DNA of 11,289 nt from contig CAZYGK010000104.1 of the NCBI GenBank assembly GCA_964647355.1, positions 1 through 11,289 of the forward strand, in the 5' to 3' direction. A program made the translations under genes and the position numbers. The stretch comes from SZUA-430 sp964647355 (GTDB taxonomy: Bacteria; Pseudomonadota; Alphaproteobacteria; Micropepsales; Micropepsaceae). Every line of letters begins with the position of its first letter. Positions within the stretch are counted from its first letter, which is position 1. This document shows, in pieces, positions 5,806-11,289 of the stretch. A model generated the notes under the pieces. That model saw only the letters and a program-made list of their open reading frames with translations. It made no database searches and had not been told where the DNA came from.

Positions 5806-7659
5806 ATGCGCACGTTCTTGGCTTTCGTGTTCGTCGTCCTGACCGGCTTCGTCGCCGTGATGGCAGCACCCGGCGCGGGCCCCGATCCCCGCGCGGCCGA
5901 AATCCTTGCCCGCGCAAAGCAGGCCGCAGGCGGCTCCGCCTGGGATAGCGTGCGCTTCATCCGCACGAAGATGCAGGTCGAGACGTCAGGCCTCAAGGGC
6001 ACCGCCGAAGCTCTCGAAGATGCGCGCACCGGCGCTTACGCCGACCGCTTCAAGCTTGGCCCCTACAACGGCGCCTCCGGTTATGACGGCAAGACCGTGT
6101 GGGAGCAGGATTCCTCTGGCCAAGTCGCCATCCAAGGTTCCGAAGATCAGCGCCAGGGCGCCGTCAACGAAGCCTACCGCCGTGCCCGTGCCTATTGGTA
6201 TCCGGAGCGCGCGAAGGCCGGCATCGCCTACGGCGGCGAAGCGGCCGACGCGGGCCGCAAGTTTCATGTCGTCAAGATTTCGCCCGAAGGCGGACGCCCG
6301 TTCGACCTTTGGATCGACGCGAAGACGTTCATGATCGAGCGCTTCGCCGAACGCAACGCGCGCGAGCTGCGCACCACGATCGCGACCGAGTATCGCAACG
6401 TCGCCGGCCGCCTGATGCCGTTCGCCTCGCGCACCACGAACGGCGACCCGAAATACGACACAATCGTCAAGGTAGAAAGCGTTGCGTTCGAAGACGAAGG
6501 CCCGCAAACCGCCTTTGCGCCGCCGGCGCCGCCTGAGCGCGACTACGGCATCGCGAGCGGCAAGAGCACGACGATCCCGTTCCGCCTTGTGAACAACCAC
6601 ATCTATCTGCAAGTGCGCGTCAACGGCCGCCCGCTGGAGCTGCTGTTCGACACCGGTGGCATGAACGTCATTACCCCGACGGTGGCGCGCGAATTGGGTC
6701 TGCCGGTCGAGGGCAATTTGCAGGCCCGCGGCGTCGGCGAGAAGTCGGTCGACGCGGGGCTCACCACGATCGAGCGCATGGATGTGGGCGGCGCGTTCCT
6801 GACCAAGCAGCGATTCGTCGTCATCCCGCTGGAATCGTTCAGCGACGTCGAAGGCGTGCCCATCACCGGCATCGTCGGCTACGAGATCTTCAAGCGCTTC
6901 GTCGTCGTGACCGACTATGAGAACTCGCGCGTCACGTTGATCGAACCCGAGGGCTTTGCCTACAGCGGTACCGGCACGCGCGTGGAGATGAAACTTAACG
7001 AGCGCATGCCGGAAGTCGAAGGTACGATCGACGGCGTGCCCGGCCGGTTCACGCTCGACACTGGCGCGCGCAACACGCTCACGCTTTCGACGCCGTTCGT
7101 CGAGCGGAACAACCTCATCGCCCGCTACCGCCCGCAAGTCTCCGCCGTAACCGGATGGGGCGTCGGCGGTCCGTCCCGCGGCTGGCTCGTGCGCGCGAAG
7201 ACGTTCACGCTGGGCGGCACCGCCGTCGAGGCGCCTGTCGTCGAACTCAGCCAGCAAAAGGGCGGCGCGCACGCCGATACCTATGTCGCCGGCAACGTCG
7301 GCGCGGGCATCTTGAAGAAGTTCAACATCGTCTGGGACTATTCGCGCCACCAGCTCTTCTTCGAGAAGAACAAGAACCACGGCGAGCGCGACGTGCACGA
7401 TCGTGCCGGCTTCTGGGCGAATGCGGACCGCGACGCGTTCCTCGTTATCGACGTGACGCCGGGCGGCCCCGCCGCTCAAGCGGGCCTCAAAGCCGGCGAC
7501 CGCATCCTCGTCGTGAACGGTAAGCGCGCGCTCGGCGGCGTCTCGCTCCCCGATTTGCGCTTGTTGAAGAAGGCGCCCCCGTCCACGAACCTGCTTCTCG
7601 AGGTCCAGCGCGGATCTGAGCGCCTGACAATCAACATCTTGCTGAAAGACCTGGTCTAA
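5806..7659 (+). CDS. exported LolA-like / tandem retropepsin-like aspartic protease / PDZ protein
   Basis: The 617-aa protein starts with a Sec signal peptide (MRTFLAFVFVVLTGFVAVMA, cleavage near residue 20-24). Residues 30-230 form a beta-rich domain like LolA/LolB lipoprotein carriers (ILARAKQAAGG; GASGYDGKTVWEQDSSGQ; FDLWIDAKTFMIERFAER). Two aspartic-protease half-domains follow: LELLFDTGGMNVITPTVA with D282-T-G, and GRFTLDTGARNTLTLST with D418-T-G. Both keep the hydrophobic-x-D-T-G core, so one chain could form a pseudo-dimeric active site. A PDZ domain closes the protein (about 545-612; GGPAAQAGLKAGDRILVVNG). The Shine-Dalgarno AAGGAG at 5787-5792 is 13 nt from the ATG, rather long, but no nearer start exists. 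It likely acts in the periplasm; its substrate is unknown. It diverges from the TrmB-type regulator and shares the palindrome with it. A non-proteolytic binding role cannot be excluded. Confidence 0.85.
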   Translation: MRTFLAFVFVVLTGFVAVMAAPGAGPDPRAAEILARAKQAAGGSAWDSVRFIRTKMQVETSGLKGTAEALEDARTGAYADRFKLGPYNGASGYDGKTVWEQDSSGQVAIQGSEDQRQGAVNEAYRRARAYWYPERAKAGIAYGGEAADAGRKFHVVKISPEGGRPFDLWIDAKTFMIERFAERNARELRTTIATEYRNVAGRLMPFASRTTNGDPKYDTIVKVESVAFEDEGPQTAFAPPAPPERDYGIASGKSTTIPFRLVNNHIYLQVRVNGRPLELLFDTGGMNVITPTVARELGLPVEGNLQARGVGEKSVDAGLTTIERMDVGGAFLTKQRFVVIPLESFSDVEGVPITGIVGYEIFKRFVVVTDYENSRVTLIEPEGFAYSGTGTRVEMKLNERMPEVEGTIDGVPGRFTLDTGARNTLTLSTPFVERNNLIARYRPQVSAVTGWGVGGPSRGWLVRAKTFTLGGTAVEAPVVELSQQKGGAHADTYVAGNVGAGILKKFNIVWDYSRHQLFFEKNKNHGERDVHDRAGFWANADRDAFLVIDVTPGGPAAQAGLKAGDRILVVNGKRALGGVSLPDLRLLKKAPPSTNLLLEVQRGSERLTINILLKDLV

Positions 7660-7699
7660 ACGCCGCCTGGCGCGAAGCCCATTGACCGCCTATATACCC

Positions 7700-7723
7700 A
7701 CGCGGCCCGCACCGGGGCCGCGT
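7700..7723 (+). terminator. GC-rich hairpin, possible terminator of the protease gene
   Basis: A perfect 9-bp stem (acgcggccc / gggccgcgt) with a 6-nt loop lies 40 nt after the protease stop and is followed by ttgcgtt. The T-run is poor, so termination may be partial or factor-dependent. It could equally act as a 5' structure in the leader of the downstream copper chaperone gene, whose start is 21 nt further on. Confidence 0.4.
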
Positions 7724-7744
7724 TTGCGTTACGGCAGGTCAGAC

Positions 7745-8215
7745 ATGCGTTCCACTCTTCGCGCGGCGATGGTCGCGGCAACGGCGATCTTTGCAGCGAC
7801 GACGGCGGCCTCCGCCCATCAAGTCAGCGAAGGCACGATCAAGATCGAGCATCCGCGCGCAAGCCCGACGCCGAAAGGCGCCAAGACCGGTGCGGCCTAT
7901 ATGGAAATCGTAAACAACGGCAAGGAACCGCTCGTCATCAAAGCGCTGACCACCTCCGTAGCCGAAACGGTCGAGGTGCACACGATGACGATGGACCGCG
8001 ACATCATGCGCATGCGCCCCCTCGAACTGCCGCTTACGATCGCGCCCGGCGAAACGCTGAAGCTCGTCAAAGACCGACACGTCATGCTGATCGGCCTGAA
8101 GAAGCCGCTCGTCGAAGAAGACATGGTCCCCTTCAAGATCGAATTCGCGAACGGCAAGTCGATGGAATTCGACCTCTACGTCGAAGGCACCCACGAGGGC
8201 CACGACGGGCATTGA
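7745..8215 (+). CDS. periplasmic copper chaperone PCu(A)C
   Basis: The 156-aa protein has a signal peptide (MRSTLRAAMVAATAIFAATT, then AASA with predicted cleavage before H25). It keeps the family copper site H(M)X10MX21HXM exactly: H79, M90, H112 and M114, within EVHTMTMDRDIMRMRPLE and KDRHVMLIGLKKPL. The family binds Cu(I) in the periplasm and hands it to Sco or directly to the CuA or CuB site of cytochrome oxidase. An extra histidine-rich C terminus (THEGHDGH) may add a metal site. The ATG at 7745 has a weak AGG 6 nt upstream and puts the signal peptide at the N terminus. The frame is open from a TTG at 7682, but that would bury the signal. It follows the protease by 85 bp across a hairpin. 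No sco, cox or other copper gene is in the window. Confidence 0.93.
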   Translation: MRSTLRAAMVAATAIFAATTAASAHQVSEGTIKIEHPRASPTPKGAKTGAAYMEIVNNGKEPLVIKALTTSVAETVEVHTMTMDRDIMRMRPLELPLTIAPGETLKLVKDRHVMLIGLKKPLVEEDMVPFKIEFANGKSMEFDLYVEGTHEGHDGH

Positions 8216-8272
8216 CCCCGTCGATGCTACGTGCTTGCGTCGGGACAGCTCGGTAACGGCGAACTCGACGTC

Positions 8273-8276
8273 AGGA
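8273..8276 (+). promoter_or_regulatory. ribosome-binding site deciding the start of the orphan gene
   Basis: AGGA lies 8 nt before the ATG at 8285. The longer in-frame option, GTG at 8231, has no purine-rich site before it, so the ATG is preferred. Confidence 0.5.
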
Positions 8277-8284
8277 TACAAGTC

Positions 8285-8629
8285 ATGCCGAAATACGAAC
8301 CCTCACTTTCTAGGCCATTAGCTGCGACAGTCACGGTGTGGGACTTAGAAATTCCGATGAGTCCTGCAGGCGGCGGTCCGGAAGGGCCAGCCAGAATTGT
8401 CATCGATCAGGATGGTTCATTTCGACCTACCGATCAGAGGAGCGTGGCCCTTTCGTGGTGTTGGCACGGTAACACCGAATACCTGCACGGACTTAAGAGA
8501 TTTGACGTTCGCTATGAGGGGCGCGCGGGTGGAGGGCCTAACCAAATCGTCGTCGAGTGGGTTTTGACGGGAGGCACCGCAGACTCCAATGTGCATTCGA
8601 CACTGCGTCTAACGGCAGTTTGGTGGTAG
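8285..8629 (+). CDS. orphan hypothetical protein, low-GC, beta-rich, 114 aa
   Basis: I do not recognise a family. The predicted protein has no signal peptide or membrane segment and one cysteine (VALSWCWHGNTEYLHG). It alternates hydrophobic and polar residues (AATVTVWDLEI; ARIVIDQDGSF; KRFDVRYEG; NQIVVEWVLTGG; TLRLTAVWW), which suggests a small beta-sandwich. GC over the gene is about 55% by hand count, while a sample line of the adjoining acylase gene is about 72%. Its codons include TTA, AGG, AGA, CCT and TCA, which the neighbours avoid. This points to recent acquisition or a fast-evolving orphan. The ATG at 8285 has AGGA 8 nt upstream. The gene is convergent with the acylase, with only 9 bp between stops and no terminator. 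That the frame is coding is likely but not certain. Confidence 0.55.
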   Translation: MPKYEPSLSRPLAATVTVWDLEIPMSPAGGGPEGPARIVIDQDGSFRPTDQRSVALSWCWHGNTEYLHGLKRFDVRYEGRAGGGPNQIVVEWVLTGGTADSNVHSTLRLTAVWW

Positions 8630-8638
8630 TGAAGCAAG

Positions 8639-10846
8639 TCACCGTCCCGGCCGGTACTCGCGCTTCAAGTTTTTCTTGAGCTCCGCCTCGTCGAGCCAAA
8701 TCGGCTTGACTTGTTCCTTCAAGAAGATCTCAGCCTGATCCGCATAATGCGGTGACGTCTGGTCCAGCGTCGCCGAGCCGAACTGGTGAATGCCTTCGCC
8801 GCGCACACGGCCCGCCTTGTCCCATTCGACGAAGTAGTAGAGCGTGTCGCCCTTGCGCGCTTCGAACTTGCCGTCCGCTTGCGGCACGATGTCGGACTCG
8901 AAGTCGCGCAGCACATCCGGCCCGCCGCTCGCCGGTGCATCGATCTTGCCCCGCCGGAAGCGATTGACCTCGCCCCATGCCGGATCGAGCCGCCCATAGT
9001 GTTCGTTGAGCGTGGCGATCGCCGCCCGCATCGAGGCTAGAATGTCGCCCTCGGGCTTGCCCTGAAACGTCGGCACGACGACGGGCAGCCCCACCATGAT
9101 CGCAAGCGCCGCCCCGCGGTTCGAGGCCTCCGTCGAGAGATCGTAGGCCGCAAGCAGCGCCTGCGCCTTTTGCAGCTCAGAGGCGTCCTTTTCCTTCGAG
9201 AAGTCCATCGCCTTGATCCGCCCGATCAGCTTCGCAAGTTCCGAGCGCGTCGAGTACCGCTTGTCGTACTTGATCTGGGCGAACTCTTCGCGCGTGATCG
9301 AGGTGTCGGCGTCGAGCTGCTCGAAGAGGCGCAAGCACCGGTTCGTCTCGCGCGTCTCGATACCTTGCGTGGGCGAGAAATCGGCAGGCTTCAAATTGTC
9401 GGCAAGCGCAGTCGCCGAGAACGGCGTGTTGTTCGCGTTGTAGACGAAGCCCGACTTCGGACTGACCACGCGCGGCACCGAACTTTCGAACGGCAGATAG
9501 CCCTGCCACAGCGCGCGCGACGTGTCGCCCGGCAGGTACTTCTGCCAGTCGTACGCCGGATCGCGCTTCGGAAACACGGCATTGTAGATATAGGCGATGC
9601 GCCCGGTGCGATCCGCGAACGTGTAGTTCAAGCTCGGGATCGCCTGCAGCGCCAGCGCCTTGACGAACGCGTCGTAGCCGTCGGCCTTGTTGATGCGGTA
9701 ATAGGCCTCGACCTGGTTGATCTTATCCATCGTCGCGTAGCGCAGCGCATAGGTGCCGTGCGGCCGCTGGATGACCGGCCCGTGCACCGACCACAACACG
9801 TCGCGCTTCACCCGGATCGCAAGCGGTCCCAAGATGCGCAGCTCGATCTCCGCCTCCGAGCGCTCGAAATCCCGCCACGCGCCGTCGAATTTGTACTGGT
9901 TCGCATTGTCCGGATTGACGGTCAGCACATAGACGTCGGCGAGATCCGGATTGTTGACCGTGTTCGCCCAGCCGAATTTCGGCCCGAAGCCGTGCAGCAC
10001 GAACGGTGTCCCCGGAAACGTGCCGCCGGCAAGGTCCCAGCCTTCCTCGGACTTCACCCGCACCTCGTACCAGGCAAGCGGCCCTTTGTACGGCTGATGC
10101 GAATTGATGAGGAGGCGCGTCGCGCCGTCGGCTGAGCGGGCAGGGGCGACCGCCATCGCGTTCGAACCCGCGCCTTGCGGAATGGAAAGCTCCCGCGCGC
10201 GCTCCGGCCCGAACATCTCGCCGATGTGCCGCTCCAGCCCGAAGAACAGCGGCGTGAAAAACACGAACCCCGCCGCGATGTCGTCCGCACTCACGCCCTT
10301 GAAGCCCGGCACGACGCGATCGGGATGCTCGGCCGCGTAGAGATTGATGCCGTCCGCGTAGGCCGCAAGCACGTCGCGCGTCTTGTGCGAGATCAGCCCT
10401 TTCGCGAGGTTCGCCTTCATCTGCCCGTCGATGCGCGCACGCACCCGCAACAGCTGCACGAGATAATCGGTGATCGCAGGATCGCCGCCCTCGACCGCGA
10501 ACCACCGCCCCAGCCCGACCGCTTGCGTCAGCGCATTGAAAAGCCGCGGGCTCTGATTGTCGACGAGCGCAAGCCGTCCGCGGCTTGTCATCAGCGACTG
10601 CTGGATCGTGGCGAAGTCGTCCTCCGCATGCGCATAAGCGAGGCCGAACGCCACGTCTTCATCGCGCTTGCCGTAGACATGCGGCACGCCGAACGAGTCG
10701 CGCATAACCCGCACGTCGTAACGCGCGCCGTTCTGGAGATAGGAAGTCCCGTCGAACGCAGGCACGAAAACGGGCCTCAAGAACACCACGAACAGCACGG
10801 CTAGCGTCGCCAAAACCCCGCCGCCCCAAACCAAAGCCCGCCGCAT
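8639..10846 (-). CDS. penicillin acylase-family Ntn hydrolase (acyl-homoserine lactone / aculeacin acylase-like)
   Basis: The 735-aa precursor has an N-terminal signal or anchor (MRRALVWGGG then VLATLAVLFVVFLRP, 11-25). The alpha-chain region carries VRVMRDSFGVPHVYG (46-59). The autocatalytic site is PQGAGSNAMAVAP, so cleavage is expected before S228, which would become the N-terminal nucleophile of the beta chain. INSHQPYKGPLAWYEVRV, GPKFGWANTVNNPDLADVY and, late in the beta chain, WGEVNRFRRG with PASGGPDVLRDF match acylases of peptidase family S45, closest in pattern to AHL and aculeacin-type acylases. These hydrolyse amide bonds of acylated substrates in the periplasm. Whether this one takes acyl-homoserine lactones, antibiotics or lipopeptides cannot be told. 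The start at 10846 is chosen over 10885 for its Shine-Dalgarno (GGGAGG) and for placing the hydrophobic segment at the N terminus. Confidence 0.88.
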   Translation of the reverse strand: MRRALVWGGGVLATLAVLFVVFLRPVFVPAFDGTSYLQNGARYDVRVMRDSFGVPHVYGKRDEDVAFGLAYAHAEDDFATIQQSLMTSRGRLALVDNQSPRLFNALTQAVGLGRWFAVEGGDPAITDYLVQLLRVRARIDGQMKANLAKGLISHKTRDVLAAYADGINLYAAEHPDRVVPGFKGVSADDIAAGFVFFTPLFFGLERHIGEMFGPERARELSIPQGAGSNAMAVAPARSADGATRLLINSHQPYKGPLAWYEVRVKSEEGWDLAGGTFPGTPFVLHGFGPKFGWANTVNNPDLADVYVLTVNPDNANQYKFDGAWRDFERSEAEIELRILGPLAIRVKRDVLWSVHGPVIQRPHGTYALRYATMDKINQVEAYYRINKADGYDAFVKALALQAIPSLNYTFADRTGRIAYIYNAVFPKRDPAYDWQKYLPGDTSRALWQGYLPFESSVPRVVSPKSGFVYNANNTPFSATALADNLKPADFSPTQGIETRETNRCLRLFEQLDADTSITREEFAQIKYDKRYSTRSELAKLIGRIKAMDFSKEKDASELQKAQALLAAYDLSTEASNRGAALAIMVGLPVVVPTFQGKPEGDILASMRAAIATLNEHYGRLDPAWGEVNRFRRGKIDAPASGGPDVLRDFESDIVPQADGKFEARKGDTLYYFVEWDKAGRVRGEGIHQFGSATLDQTSPHYADQAEIFLKEQVKPIWLDEAELKKNLKREYRPGR

Positions 10847-10850
10847 TACG

Positions 10851-10856
10851 CCTCCC
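10851..10856 (-). promoter_or_regulatory. ribosome-binding site of the acylase gene
   Basis: GGGAGG on the minus strand lies 4 nt before the ATG at 10846 and decides this start over the longer in-frame ATG at 10885, which has no comparable site. Confidence 0.7.
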
Positions 10857-10908
10857 GACTTGTCGTGCAGAGATGAAGCAGACACCGCTCAGCAAACGCA
10901 AGGCGTCA

Positions 10909-11081
10909 CCCCTCGCCCGCCCACTTCGGGCGGGAGAGGGGCAGGGGGTGAGGGTGGGGGCAACGCCGGCAGAGTCGCTCCGGTGCGTGCCCACATCGAG
11001 AAGATCTTCAACGCGCGGAGCATGAGGCACGCCCACCCTCACCCCTAACCCCTCTCCCGCCCGAAGTGGGCAGGCGAGGGG
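10909..11081. repeat. REPIN-like nested inverted repeat (51-nt arms)
   Basis: The arms at 10909-10959 and 11031-11081 are reverse complements at 46 of 51 positions around a 71-nt loop. Each arm begins with a hairpin of its own: cccctc-g-cccgccc, loop acttc, gggcggg-a-gagggg (14 bp with one G/A mismatch; the right copy has one G/T pair). A g-rich tail (ggggtgagggtggg) follows. Sequences like this are common dispersed intergenic repeats in GC-rich bacteria. It fills most of the 240-bp spacer between the photolyase stop and the acylase start. No promoter for the acylase gene can be picked out beside it. Confidence 0.82.
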
Positions 11082-11086
11082 CAATC

Positions 11087-11289
11087 CTAAGTCCCGCCCA
11101 ACGCCTGAAACGCGTCGAGCGCTCGTTTGCGCGCCCGGTCGTGCGCGACGATCGGCGCGGGATATTTCAGCGCGCGAAAGTTCGGCGCGTCCCACGGCCG
11201 GTGCACGAAGCGCGTGTCGCAGGCTTCAAGCTGCGGGATCCAGCGCCGCACATACGCCCCGTCCGGATCGAACTTCTCGCCCTGCAGCA
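11087..11289 (-). CDS. phrB: deoxyribodipyrimidine photolyase, C-terminal part (5' end outside window)
   Basis: The frame gives 66 residues before a TAG at 11087-11089. GEKFDPDGAYVRRWIPQLEA, then FVHRPWDAP and YPAPIVAHDRARKRALDAF, are the typical end of the FAD-binding domain of CPD photolyases. In E. coli PhrB the matching pieces are GEKFDHEGEYIRQW, HEPW and YPQPIVEHKEAR. The enzyme repairs UV-made cyclobutane pyrimidine dimers using light and reduced FAD. Closely related cryptochromes share this tail, so a photoreceptor is possible. The gene ends 240 bp upstream of the acylase start on the same strand, with the long repeat between them. Confidence 0.9.
   Translation of the reverse strand, partial: LQGEKFDPDGAYVRRWIPQLEACDTRFVHRPWDAPNFRALKYPAPIVAHDRARKRALDAFQALGGT

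Noticed and set aside
5754..6029. N-terminal extension of the TrmB-type regulator, including an ATG at 5807
   Set aside because: It would overlap the protease coding region and put about 20 or more unconserved residues before the winged helix.
5986..7479. Long minus-strand open frame (497 aa) opposite the protease gene
   Set aside because: The + strand frame has a signal peptide, DTG motifs and a PDZ domain; the antisense frame has none.
7682..7696. TTGACC and TATATA as a promoter before the copper chaperone
   Set aside because: Only 3 nt separate the hexamers, far from the 16-18 nt needed.
7682..7744. TTG start extending the copper chaperone by 21 residues
   Set aside because: It would bury the Sec signal peptide, and the region holds a hairpin; the ATG at 7745 has an AGG at 6 nt.
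8231..8284. GTG start for the orphan protein
   Set aside because: No ribosome-binding site; AGGA precedes the ATG at 8285.
10847..10885. Upstream ATG for the acylase
   Set aside because: No Shine-Dalgarno, and 13 polar residues would precede the hydrophobic signal segment.
1..11289. A defence, phage, CRISPR or biosynthetic island
   Set aside because: All large genes are housekeeping or envelope-type families; no integrase, transposase, repeat-spacer array or defence domain was found.

Overview
The window is gene-dense, GC-rich DNA from a Gram-negative bacterium, with secreted proteins carrying Sec signal peptides and a periplasmic copper chaperone. One intergenic repeat (3707-3799) has the layout of the 'gtcatggtc...gaccacccacgactt' REP sequences I associate with Alphaproteobacteria. 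An alphaproteobacterium is therefore my best guess, but no rRNA or tRNA is present to settle it.

Layout. The + strand opens with the last 61 codons of a PlsC-type acyltransferase. Converging on it is a minus-strand run read from 5753 down to 305: a TrmB-family regulator, an alpha/beta-hydrolase esterase, gpsA and a plsB-type glycerol-3-phosphate acyltransferase. gpsA and plsB overlap by ATGA. GpsA makes sn-glycerol-3-phosphate, the PlsB-type enzyme acylates it, and PlsC adds the second acyl chain, so this end of the window covers the early steps to phosphatidic acid.

Divergent from the regulator, across a 52-bp AT-rich gap with a 24-bp inverted repeat, is an exported 617-aa protein. It joins a LolA-like domain, two retropepsin-like DTG motifs and a C-terminal PDZ domain. 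A PCu(A)C copper chaperone follows, then a small orphan gene of clearly lower GC (about 55% by hand count). On the minus strand come a penicillin acylase-family Ntn hydrolase (acyl-homoserine-lactone/aculeacin acylase-like) and the C-terminal end of a DNA photolyase.

Three intergenic spacers (195-281, 3707-3799, 10909-11081) each hold a different inverted repeat whose two arms are themselves hairpins. This is the nested-palindrome layout of REPINs (paired REP elements). No transposase, CRISPR array, phage gene, defence island, tRNA or rRNA is visible. The most original points are the regulator/protease divergon with its operator-like palindrome and probably leaderless start, the REPIN-like elements, and the low-GC orphan gene. 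I do not see a clear new multi-gene system.
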